A stretch of DNA of 64,000 bases from Arabidopsis thaliana (lineage: Eukaryota; Streptophyta; Magnoliopsida; Brassicales; Brassicaceae): NCBI RefSeq assembly GCF_000001735.4, contig NC_003076.8:7316001-7380000 (forward strand), in the 5' to 3' direction. The position numbers were made by a program, and so were the translations under genes. Positions 34,575-44,748 of this stretch are shown here, one piece after another. Each line of letters opens with the position of its first letter. Position 1 is the stretch's first letter. Below the pieces are notes generated by a model. It had not been told where the DNA came from, searched no databases, and saw only the letters and a list, made by a program, of their open reading frames with translations.

Positions 34575-35190
34575 ATGGCAAGTTATCGATGTACCTCTTG
34601 TGGCCTCATTCACCAACCTGGCCAATGTCGCCGGCGAGGGCCCGAGGATATTACTCCAGCTCATTGTTGCGCTACCTATCTTGGTTGCTTAGGTTTCCTC
34701 TTCCTTATTTTTCTCTTCGCTTTAGGTATGACAGCAATGTTTATTGATGAAGATAGTTGCTACTTGGAGCTTTTTACCGATTCCGTCTCCGTCTCAAACG
34801 CAAACGTGAACGCAAACGTTTCCACCGCTGATTGGAGAATCGGTTTTGTTACGACGCGCGAGTCCAGTCTCCGGCTGTAAAATCTACCTAAATAGAGTCC
34901 AATCCCGTTTACTCCGAGGTGACGAAGTTTTGTCCAAATATTCATCTCCATCGTGGGATGGTGCCGGAGACAAAACAAATGTCGTTTTTGAGAAGGTGGT
35001 GATGCCGGAAGTTATTGGCGACGTGATCTGGAATCTTCGCGTTGAGATTATGTGTTCTGTGAAGACAGATGCTAACTTTAGAAATCGTTTTCTGATAGCG
35101 ACTTGTCCCGATATTCCGGTTAAATTCACGAAGGATCCGGCAGGAAATGTAGTGGGATCGTTGCTTGGAAATATGAGACGGTGTGATTAA
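34575..35190 (+). pseudogene. B-type LEA2-like copy 3, frameshifted
   Basis: The gene opens MASYRCTSCGLIHQPGQC with the CCHC-like head intact, then a hydrophobic segment (FLFLIFLFALGMTAMF) and the exterior domain to ADWRIGFVT. Just after that, relative to B1 and B2, the DNA has four extra bases (around 34853-34858), and translation ends at 34880 after 101 codons. The remainder of the domain (SPVSGCKIYLN through GSLLGNMRRCD) continues in the +1 frame to 35190. No intron with canonical ends that would repair the frame is apparent. Either a recent pseudogene or a truncated 101-aa product. Confidence 0.7.
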
Positions 35191-35584
35191 ATATCCCGGT
35201 TAGATTTTTAGTTTATGAATTTACGATCTCTATATACGAGATCTTTTTTTTTTTTTTTTTTTTACAGCTTGGCTTAATTTGTTTATTTATAATTAGTTAG
35301 AATTAAGAAAAATAAGATGGGAAAATAATCACCTCGTTAAAAATTTAATTTTCTCATTCATTTTAAAGTAATTTAAGAGCAATTAATTTGATTTAGTTTA
35401 ACATCAATTATAAATAATTTAAATATCAAGAAGTTGTTGGAATTTGGAAGATACAGTTGCAAAGTATATATTTTCGAATGTTCGGAACTAGAGCTAACAT
35501 CATTTAAATAGAGTTGAATTAAATGTGAGTTTAATTAGAAAAACACTTAATTACCATAAACCAAAATAAGAGGATTACAAAAAA
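35191..35584. other. intergenic DNA 3' of B3
   Basis: AT-rich, with a 17-base T run near 35247-35264. No gene, RNA or repeat structure recognised. Confidence 0.4.
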
Positions 35585-35720
35585 AATCCAGCTAACGGAA
35601 AGCAAGAAAGCAAGAAGAGTTCCTAATTCATTGCGTGATGCAACAAAAAAAGAATGGCATTTAATCTTCTCATGACCTAGAGTCAGATTCTGTCACCTAA
35701 TATTAAAATGTCCAATTCCA
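35585..35720 (-). pseudogene. inverted 3'-end remnant of an A-type LEA2-like gene
   Basis: This minus-strand segment matches the 3' end of the inverted A copy at 37039-37175: CAGCTAACGGAAAGCAA, AGAGTTCCTAATTCA, AGTCAGATTCTGTCACCT and AATGTCCA are shared or nearly so. It covers only the last ~40 codons and 3' flank and is full of changes. Two inverted A-type tails in this part of the cluster suggest a secondary segmental duplication after the inversion. Confidence 0.65.
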
Positions 35721-36720
35721 ACACTACATAGGTGGAAAATACAACAAGACATATTACTTATATGGATCACACATGTGAAAAATCATTTTTTGAAACATTT
35801 GTTAATTGGACTAACCTTGGCTATGATATCATATTAGGAATTTGGCATAACTTAATCCAAAAACTAGTTCAAGAATTACGGATTACCATATTCTTTATAT
35901 TTTGTCCAAAAATATTTATCATATGTTGACATTCTAATAATAATACTGTATATGGTAACTAAGAAAAAAATTGACCCCTATACAATGAATTTCTAACTCT
36001 TCCAGTGCGAAAAAATGAAGGCTATAATATACATTTTATTATATAAAGTATGGTTTTGAAAATTACTAACTCATAGAATTATGCCATGTGTCAAGTTTAT
36101 CGATCAGATGTTGACACGTGTAAGAAAATAATTAACTTTTTTCTTCTTAAAGAAATAGAAATACTAAAAAAAAAATCAATTAATTTTTTTTTTCTTAAAG
36201 AAATAGAAAACTAAAAAATAAATCATTATTAACATATACTAATTCATATGTCTATATCTAAAAAATATTACATTTTGTTTTTCTTAACCAAAAGGAAAAT
36301 TAACCAAAAATATTTATATATGTTATTGGTCAAATTTTTAATATATATGGTATTAACAAATTTTTTATTATTATTAATTATGTTTTGTTAATTGTTAATA
36401 ATTTTTAATATTAACTAAGATATAGATTTGATCTCATATATATATTATTTTGACATGAAATCATTATCAAGTAAGATGAAGTGTGTAGAATTAAAATCGA
36501 GTTTTTTATGAAATAGATAGTTAAATTGTATTACAAAATTGAATATGTAAGATAAAAATTTGTTCTTTTCTTCTAAATACTAAATTATAATAAACAAAAA
36601 GTGTATAGGTTACTATTTAGACTTCAAATATCATCAATAAGATTGAATGAGTATAATAAAATAAAATGCATAAGATTACTATTTTATTATTCAAAATTTA
36701 AATATTATCGATAAAAAAAT
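35721..36720. other. AT-rich DNA, probably largely Helitron body
   Basis: No ORF of interest and two near-identical runs (TCTTAAAGAAATAGAAA at about 36145 and 36192). This region lies directly upstream of a Helitron 3' end and is probably its nonautonomous body, but I could not locate the 5' TC end with confidence. Confidence 0.35.
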
Positions 36721-36764
36721 ACAGTTACATCTTACACCCGCCTATTTAGGCGGGCCTTATCTAG
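36721..36764 (+). mobile_element. Helitron 3' terminus
   Basis: A perfect 8-bp hairpin CCCGCCTATTTAGGCGGG (36737-36754) is followed after 6 nt by CTAG (36761-36764) and then T. This is the classic Helitron end: a short GC-rich stem-loop upstream of CTRR, inserted between A and T. The element extends upstream an unknown distance (perhaps 0.5-0.8 kb) and codes for nothing recognisable, as in nonautonomous ATREP-type elements. It sits directly upstream of the decayed B4 gene. Confidence 0.75.
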
Positions 36765-36832
36765 TAACTTATAAAAGAAACGCACCATTGTTACTACATG
36801 TAAGTTGTTGTTATTTCACTTTTCATCACGAA

Positions 36833-36907
36833 GTGTTAAATATCCAAACTGACATGGCAAGTTCTCGATCGATATATCTCTTGTAGCCTCATTTACCAAC
36901 TTGGCAA
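36833..36907 (+). pseudogene. 5' remnant of a B-type LEA2-like gene (B4 head)
   Basis: AAGTGTTAAATATCCAAAC followed by ATGGCAAGTTCTCGAT and ATCTCTTGTAGCCTCATT aligns with the B1 and B3 start regions. The first Cys codon is lost and the Gly codon of CGLIH is now a stop (TAG). Similarity ends near 36907. The missing exterior domain resumes 1.35 kb downstream at 38255. Confidence 0.75.
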
Positions 36908-37038
36908 CGGATGATACCGTTATAATTTTATATACGTTGTTAACGATGAAGAAATGTAGAGTTTACTTTATGAGAAGAAACACTTGCAATAAAATAAAAT
37001 AAGAGGATGAAAAGAAATCCATTTAGTTGTAGAAAAAG

Positions 37039-37706
37039 AAACAGCTAACGGAAAGCAATAAGAGTGATCCTAATTCAATAGCTTACGTATCGGGTCATCC
37101 AACGCTTTGTAAGACGAATGACACTTAGTCTTCTGATAACCGATAGTCAGATTCTGACACCTGATATCGAAATGTCCATATTCATATACTAACGCAAGCT
37201 GTTTCTTCATCGTACTAAGTTTCAAGTCTAATTCGAAAACTCTTTGATTACCCTCCGTAGCTAAATCCACCGAGAAACTTGTGTGACCGCCACGTGAACC
37301 ACTCCCGCGCGAAAGTTTCAAACGGCGGCGTTTAAGGAACCTAGCTTGGCGTACACGTCATCTCCGTTGTATTGGATAGGACACGATGAGCTCGGTTTCA
37401 CGAGAAAATCGATGTGCAACGTGGCGGAAGAGGAGGGGGAAACGGTTATGGATTCGAGGAGACGCTGGCGTGGCATAAAAGGTTGTACATCTGTAAGACG
37501 AGGTTCAAACCGGTTAAGATTAAGATTGTCAAGAAGCCGCACAAACGGGGTTTTGAAATAGCTGATTTCTCTTCTTTAGTGAGTTCGTTACGACGAAGGA
37601 ATAATGAATGTAGTTGTGTCCACCACCGTGATGGAGGAGGAGGATCAGTGGCGGAGGACAGTGGCGTTGGGAATCCGGTCTCTATTTCCAGATGCCTGTT
37701 TGCCAT
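37039..37706 (-). pseudogene. inverted, intronless, frameshifted A-type LEA2-like gene (A3)
   Basis: On the minus strand an ATG at 37706 opens a head with DPPPPSRWWTQ, then a hydrophobic segment (LCGFLTILILTGLNLVLQMY). The exterior domain continues in a second frame (ESITVSPSSSATLHIDFLVK, GDDVYAKLGSLNAAV). After a one-base loss in the GCCGTTT run it shifts to a third frame (HTSFSVDLATEGN, HFDIRCQNL) to the stop at 37070. At the position where A1 and A2 have a phase-2 intron the sequence runs straight through, so this copy lacks the intron. At least two frameshifts make it a pseudogene. It lies inside the split B4 gene. Confidence 0.75.
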
Positions 37707-38254
37707 TTTTGTTGTTGATTAGGTTATGGAATGAAGAATGGTTTGATGTGAACCTAAATCTTTTATATTTTCGATTGATTTGTATATTAGATAACTCTGT
37801 TTTTTTTTTTTTCTGTGTCTTATAAGATTTTGTGGGTAAGATATGAAAGTTTGTTATGATAAAAATTTTTTTGGGCACATCCTTTTAGACTTTCTCTTCG
37901 ATCATGAATCTATCTTTCTCTTTTACACAAGTGCTTGGTGTTAGGGTTAGTGAATTTGTTTATTTCTTTTCTAAACATTTTAACTTTTAATTAATAATAA
38001 GATAGCTAGGCGTGCTTATGACTAGCACAGATTATATTGCAACTCTTTGTTTTAATCGCCGATGGAAAAACATATAATTGTGCGTCTATAGTTTTATTTA
38101 TATATCTCACTAAATTTGCTTAATAGATGTTGGCGAATGTGGTCACATGAGATTATATAAACAATGGCTGGAGAATTAAAGTAGCTAGCTGGTCAAATAG
38201 TGTATTTGCTATACTTTTTTTTGGTGCAAAAGTGTATTTGCTTTACATTTTACT

Positions 38255-38688
38255 ATTTTAGTGAGGGATGTGAGGAAATTAGAGTCTTGCCAACAAGGAG
38301 TCCAGCTAACAAATGTAAATTCTCTTTCCACACAATCAAATCGCGTCTCCTCCGCGGAGATAAGCTTATCTCCGAGTCAGCCACTCCTGATTATGTCGGT
38401 TTAGTCGTAACAGAAAAAATCAATGATATACGGCTTCTAAATGCCGTTTTCAAAACGGTTGACACGCCCCGCGTCCGCGTGGTTTGGGATCTCAAGGTGG
38501 AGGTTCTATCTAGCGTTAATATAAAAGGTCAATGCCGTCAAAAAGATGGTTTCTTGTTCTTGACTTGCAGCAATATACCGGTGAATTTCACGGCAGATCC
38601 GGCTGGAAATGTGAATGGATCGTTGCTTGGATATATGAGGCCGTGTGAGTATATATTCCGGGAGGAGTTTCCACTCACATACTTTTAG
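38255..38688 (+). pseudogene. 3' part of a B-type LEA2-like gene (B4 exterior domain)
   Basis: An open frame carries the second half of the B-type exterior domain: RSPANKCKFSFHTIKSRLL, RGDKLIS, VVWDLKVEVLSS, IPVNFTADPAGNVNGSLLG and MRPCEYIF, then stop at 38688. The N-terminal half, including the membrane segment, is not contiguous; upstream codons of this frame (38200-38254) are unrelated hydrophobic sequence. Together with 36833-36907 it appears to be one gene split by the inverted A copy. It diverges more from B1-B3 than they do from one another. Confidence 0.7.
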
Positions 38689-39687
38689 TTTTTCTCTTTG
38701 ATTATGAATCTTTCTCTTTTACGAGTACTTACCTTTAGGGTTAGTGAATTTAATTTTCTCCGTTTTCAAATTGTTTTATATTTTTTTGGGTTGAATATAA
38801 GATAGTATTAAGAGCTTTGTTATATTGTAACTCTTTTTTAGCTTAAGGGTCTCCGCAATCACATTCTTAGAATTTTCCTGATGGGTGCAAAAAAAATTCA
38901 ATCGAGTGATTTTTTGAGTTAATGTAGAACTAATGATTTAACCAAATTAGTAACCAAGACGGAGAACATACCAACTGCTTGAAAACCTTCTCTTGATATT
39001 TACCAAACTTAACAATATTTTGTATGCAGGAGAACAGCAAAAATCACCAATATCAATACTGGACCACTTATTTTCCTTTAATGGTTACTTAAAAGGCATC
39101 TAATCTTTTTTTCTTAGAAACTAAAAATAATGGTTTAAATTATATTTGAATATAATTTAATATATATATATATATATAATTAATACTATTGACTGGCATA
39201 TATTTAATCTGAATGCAATACACAAATTTATTCGTTTCTTAATTTCTAGTTTTCTACTTGTAAAAATATAAAACGATAAGCGTAGCTCAGTAGCTGCATA
39301 AAGAAGATTCGTCGTCTCTCCTCCAAAGTGCTTGTCATTGTAACTAATACCAAATACTATGAAAAGAAAAAAACATTTATCCTGCTCAGAGTTGTTGATA
39401 AGGACTAAAAACAGCTTTCCCAATTTCACATAAAGTTAAGAATAAGCCCATTGAAAAAAAAAGGGTCGCAAGAGTCAAAGACTAGTTGTGTGATAATTTA
39501 AGAATATGGTTGCAAATAGAAACATAACATTAATTAATAATTACTATACATTCACACACGACTCGCGAGGCTCCATTTACATAAATATCCCTCAAAACTC
39601 CATTACTACTAACCTTCTAATCTCTTCGCCCACCAAACAACCAAAACCTCTCTGCAACCAAAACGCTAAACGCAACCAAACTCTACA
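38689..39687. other. intergenic DNA between the LEA2-like array and the NHL gene
   Basis: AT-rich; contains a (TA)n run near 39158-39177. No gene or RNA seen. The NHL promoter is at the right end without a strong TATA. Confidence 0.4.
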
Positions 39688-40871
39688 ATGACGGGGAGAT
39701 ACTGCGACCAACACAACGGCTATGAGGAGAGGAGGATGAGGATGATGATGAGACGCATAGCATGGGCATGTCTTGGCCTAATCGTGGCGGTTGCGTTCGT
39801 GGTGTTCTTGGTGTGGGCTATACTTCACCCGCACGGACCGCGTTTTGTCCTCCAAGACGTAACCATTAACGACTTCAACGTTTCTCAGCCAAATTTCCTC
39901 TCTTCAAATCTCCAGGTCACTGTATCTTCTCGCAATCCAAACGACAAGATCGGCATTTTTTATGATCGTCTCGACATCTACGTCACATACCGGAACCAAG
40001 AGGTAGCGTTTTGCGTTTTAATGCAATTTTCTTTTGTATTATTTGGTGCAATGTGTATGGATCAGCAAATTTTAGTATGTTGTAACGTTAAACCCACAAA
40101 ATATCACCCATCCTTACCTATGTCTACGAATATTTAAGAATCAATTCGAATTCACAATTTGTTTTGGGTTAAATTTTATACTATTAGTCATCATTCTGCA
40201 GTATTCATAATTGACAAATCTGCAATGTTGAAAAACCAATACAACCATATGCATATTTGTGTACCACTTGCAGAATTATTTTTCTTCTTTTCTTCTTCTT
40301 GGAATGTCATTCTGTATTCACGAATAATTATAGAACATTTACATGAATACTTACTGTTTAAGGAAATAGAAATTTGGCAAGCTATTAAAGTTGAATGAAA
40401 TACAAGAGAAAATAAAGTCTTTTATAATATGTTCATATTTACTAAAATGTTTTAAGTCTTTTCAAACATTTTTTTGTTTTTTTTTTGTTTTTATCTTCTA
40501 AGCATTTACGTGTTAATGTAATAATTCTAACTTTAGTTTTCCCTATTATTTAGGTAACGTTGGCGAGGCTCTTGCCGTCAACGTATCAAGGACATCTGGA
40601 AGTAACGGTGTGGTCACCATTTCTGATTGGCTCCGCCGTGCCGGTGGCTCCTTACCTATCTTCGGCATTGAACGAAGACTTATTCGCCGGGTTGGTGCTT
40701 CTCAACATCAAAATAGACGGTTGGGTTAGGTGGAAAGTGGGCTCGTGGGTCTCTGGCAGTTATCGCCTCCACGTTAACTGTCCTGCGTTCATTACCGTCA
40801 CCGGAAAGTTAACCGGCACCGGTCCGGCGATCAAGTACCAGCTTGTTCAGCGATGTGCTGTTGACGTATGA
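39688..40871 (+). CDS. NDR1/HIN1-like (NHL) LEA2 family protein
   Basis: Two exons, 39688-40002 and 40554-40871, with a 551-bp phase-0 intron, give 210 aa. The layout is that of a canonical NHL protein: a short basic head (YEERRMRMMMRRI), a transmembrane segment (about 24-46), then the LEA_2/WHy domain with FVLQDVTINDFNVSQPNFL, VTVSSRNPNDKIGIFYDRLD and VTYRNQEV at the exon junction, and a C-terminus RCAVDV. NPN...YYD/FYDRL is the diagnostic NHL motif pair. Products are plasma membrane proteins associated with defence and, in related members, plasmodesmata. I believe this is AT5G22200. It is an ordinary family member, clearly more conserved than the A/B genes next door. Confidence 0.9.
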
Positions 40872-42780
40872 AAAACAAGAAGAAGAATCTTTTTTTTTCT
40901 AGGGTGTTAAAGGAGATATAAAGGTAAACTATAGGGCTGTAGCAAATTGTTGTTGATTTGACTTATTAGTTAATTTATCTAAAGGGTGTTAAAAGAAGGG
41001 AAGAACAAAACGCTAATTAAACTTGTTCGTTTAAGTAATGTCCATGGTACTAAAGCGAAAGCAGAACATATTAGTAAGTTCACATCATCACATGTATTCC
41101 TTTTTATCCAATTCAATTTTAATAGTAGATAGTTTTCATTAGGCAAACGTACGTATGATAAACAAATTTGATGATTTAGAACTACGAGATACTTATTTGA
41201 AGTACTCATGTTAAATTTACGTGGAGTTTTAGGCTTTTAGCATATATATAAAAGATTTAACACATGAATGAAATTAATCCTGACATTTTTAGTACTCTCC
41301 AGCCTGCACACGAAATTGTCAGGATTAGGCAAAGCTTACAATAGTGGTTTTATTTTCTAGTTGGATATGAATCACATGACAACGACTATGTAGCTGCTGG
41401 TATTTATGGAATGAAATATTTAAATATAAAACACACCAAAAATAAATTTTAAAAATTAGCAATCTGAATTATTTATTGTTAGAAACACTTTGTTTATGTT
41501 TTGGGATTATAAAATTTTGAAAAATGTACTACAAGATATTTTTGGATTTCATGGGGAAATGACAAAATCATATTTACACATTCACTTTGTCCTAAATATC
41601 AGTTCCTTTCCCTTGTTGCTATTGGTTTGTTGGGTACTAAAGTTTTAGCTCCAAAGACTTTTTGTTTGTCATGTGAACTTGAATGCGGACTTCTCGAGTA
41701 AATTAATTTCTTCCCAAAATTGTTTTCTTATGGATAACTTCAGCTTTGAAAATAATTATCCTACTTTCTATTATAATGTGCAAACATTATTAGTTTTCAA
41801 TGAATTGACCTACAAGGTGCTGATTTGTAAGAGTTTAATAGTATTAAATAATCAAAACTGTTTCTGACATTTTAGAAACTCCAAACAGATTATAAAGTTG
41901 GCATTTTTAAAAAAGTAGCTATTTTCTAATTAATAACAAAAATATATTGTCATTGTTTTTTTCTTCTAAGAAATATTTTCAAAGGGCTTGTTGGCACAAA
42001 CTCATGTTTGGTGTGCCTCGTATGAGGATTGATCAGTATTCTCAATCACACGTAAAAAAAATTAATATGTTAAAAATTAATTCTTAAAACCAATTTTTTG
42101 CAAGCAACAATTCAAAATCACAATCCCGATGATTCCTTAAATCATGTATTAACTTTATATGTTTTGATGCAACAATTGCAACAAGAAACATATATTTGAT
42201 GGACACTTGAAAACAGATCCACCAAAAAAATCCCATCAAACCAAGTGTAGATTCTTAGTTATGTATGATTCTATGTAATAGATGATGACTTAATACATGT
42301 GAGTTGTGACATCAACGTCACGTTGGTGACGACATTTGCACACCTTACCGTGTGTGTAGCGTGAAGCACAATTATCCTTTTTCTTTTCCATAGAAAATGT
42401 TATCAATTTCTTTTCATAAATACAAAATTAACTGATCAACTTGATAACGTGAGAGATGAAAACAAACAAAAACAACACTTTTTTTTTTCTTTTCCTAACT
42501 TTAGAACTTTTGTGATTTCATAAAATTTTGGTTTTACAAATTCATAAAGCAAAAAAAGGAAAAAAAGATGATTACTATAGCGAATATTCGTCAACAAACT
42601 TAGTCACTTTGCAACTAAACCCACACTTGTAGTCTCTGTAGAGTGTAGTTCACCTTTTTGAGCATTCGTCGCTATGTTTCCACATTTAAACCATAACAGT
42701 TGGCCCAAAGAAAAAGTGAAAGCTAATGGGCTTTTTATGTTACTAGGCTTAACCCAGAAAATGACATACAGCTAGCGATA
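40872..42780. other. intergenic DNA, no supported gene
   Basis: An 11-bp inverted repeat (TAATCCTGACA at 41275-41285, TGTCAGGATTA at 41317-41327) forms a possible hairpin with a 31-nt loop. The palindrome CAACGTCACGTTG lies at 42313-42325. GGCCCA/TGGGC-type motifs near 42700-42735 probably belong to the next gene's promoter. No ORF worth calling. Confidence 0.45.
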
Positions 42781-43548
42781 CGACATTGGTTTAGCTCTGC
42801 AAAACGCTCTATAGTGTCTGTCTGGTCAGAAATTCTTCGACTCACTTTCGGTTTCTGATGTTTTGTCTCTCTGATTGAAAAAGGTAAAATCTCTTGAATC
42901 TATATCATATCGCTAAGCTTAATTTGCTGGCTAGGATTTTACCTGATTTTTTGGGTATATAGTGATGATAGAAATTTGAAGTAATTTCTCCAGTTTTCTC
43001 ATTGATTTAGGGGTTTTAAATGTAGACTTAGTATTCATGAATGAGTTGATTTCTAATTGATATTATCATGTTAATCATCTTGAAGAATTGACCTTGAATT
43101 GGTGGTTCATAGATGTCTCATCTTGTACAATTTATTTGCTCGAGGATCTTATGATTCTTGGACATAGTGGAACAAAGATAGCTTTAAAAATGGACGCTGA
43201 GATGATTACTTGGTTGATGTATAATAGTTTGGTCTCTTAATTAAGGTTTTGATGGTCCTTAAGGTTAGTGTATAGCTTCTATAGAACTTTTTAGTCTCTC
43301 CTTTTAGATGGTTATGACGAATTGACGATTGTGTTATTCACGAGATAATTTGCATCCGAACATGTAAATGTTACACACTTGCAATATTGGTGTGCATGGA
43401 GAAATTATAGATTGTGTTAAGTGTTAATCCCAAAATGCATCTGCTAAAAGTGTTGCATAATCATCTTGTTGACTAGATAACTTGTTTTTGTGGTTTGGAC
43501 AATGTGACGATACTATATATGATGTATGTAAAGATCGGGTTTTGCAAG

Positions 43549-43791
43549 ATGGGAAACAAAGCTACAACGGTGAAAGAAGAACGCGAAGAGATCCATTTGA
43601 AGATTGTACCTCCATTGGACAAAGTTTTTCTGCGTTGGCTCGCAAGAGATCTCCAGAGAGTTCATGGATTCAAACCGAAGAACAACACTCGTGCGATCAC
43701 TCCTCCAGATAGCTACATCGAGTTTATGCGGTTAAATGGATCGCTTGATGTAGATTTAGATGACCCTGATCTTGCCCATTTGTTCAAGTAA
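43549..43791 (+). CDS. conserved plant protein of unknown function, 80 aa (AT5G22210)
   Basis: The ORF extends upstream, but the plausible start is ATG at 43549 (MGNKATTVKEEREEIHLKIV), just after an acceptor-like TTTTGCAAG. A likely 5'UTR exon ends at GAAAAAG|GTAAAATC near 42883. The 80 residues are compact: VPPLDKVFLRWLARDLQRVH, then GFKPKNNTRAITPPDSYIEF and a Leu/Asp tail. Gly2 with Thr at position 6 fits an N-myristoylation signal. There is no membrane segment or known domain. I know it only as an unannotated conserved plant locus. Confidence 0.75.
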   Translation: MGNKATTVKEEREEIHLKIVPPLDKVFLRWLARDLQRVHGFKPKNNTRAITPPDSYIEFMRLNGSLDVDLDDPDLAHLFK

Positions 43792-44623
43792 AAAGGGGTT
43801 CTTCTATTGTTGTCTCTGTTTGTTATGTATGAAGCTTTCAAAGTCTTAGTATCTTTTTTGATTACTCATACAGTCATACTTAAAGCTTGTGTTTTGGAAG
43901 CTCAGTCTATAAATATATATTATCTTCTCTAAACAGTATAGCATTCATAAGAGATCCAAGTGTCTGCATTCAGACGACACATGTTTCTATTGTCTTGGTG
44001 CTATGATTTGGAATCCCTATGTTTCGAGGTTCCATTTAAAAAAGTTGTTAAATGATGAGACACTCATGAGCATAATTTTCATCAATATAGTTTTGCCTCA
44101 CCTATGAATTAAAAACAAAAAAACGTATAAGTTCGACAGATTTTGACGATAATTGCTCACACTTAACGCGTGTAACGGATGCTGCAACAGTTTGATGAAA
44201 TTATTATGCTCCACTTCTTAACATGAATAAATCCAAAATTCATTTTTTTCCCCTCAATCTCAAGGAAATAAAACTGTATCCAAATTAGTTACATAGCTTT
44301 ATTAACTTCGTTGACTTTAAAAAAAAAAAAACTTACTTAAAATTTTATAATTTTGTATTATATATAAAAATAGGATTATTATTATTTAGTAGAGAGATAT
44401 TGGTAAAAAGATTTGTGTACAAAGAGAGAGATAAAGAGCGCTAATTCCCTCCACATCAGTATTCAGAACCAAACGCAACTCATTCCCTCGTTTTCTCTCT
44501 TCCTCTTCCACCGTCTCTTTTTTTTTTTTTTTTTATAATCCTTCCTCTTCTTCATCTTCTTCTCCTCTCCCGCTTTTTTTCGATTCGCCGATCTCTTCAC
44601 ATTCTCTTCCCGGAATCTCCGTA
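43792..44623. other. intergenic DNA and E2FB leader
   Basis: 3' UTR of AT5G22210, then AT-rich DNA and the long pyrimidine-rich 5' leader of E2FB (44460-44748). No separate gene seen. Confidence 0.5.
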
Positions 44624-44631
44624 ATTCCCGC
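44624..44631 (+). promoter_or_regulatory. E2F-type site in the E2FB leader
   Basis: ATTCCCGC fits WTTSSCSS and lies about 118 nt upstream of the E2FB start codon, in the probable 5' leader. It suggests E2F input on this gene, for example autoregulation; a single match is weak evidence. Confidence 0.4.
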
Positions 44632-44748
44632 CGTAGATCTGCTTCTTAATCGTTATTGGGATCTCTGCTTACCGGAGATCCGAGTTTCCGTGACAATTTT
44701 CGCCGTTTCTTTTTTTTTTTGGGGGATTTTTTATCGAGATTCGTTCTT

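Noticed and set aside
35732-35929. 65-codon ORF after the inverted A tail
   Set aside because: Low-complexity Ile/Phe/Thr composition within probable Helitron-related AT-rich DNA.
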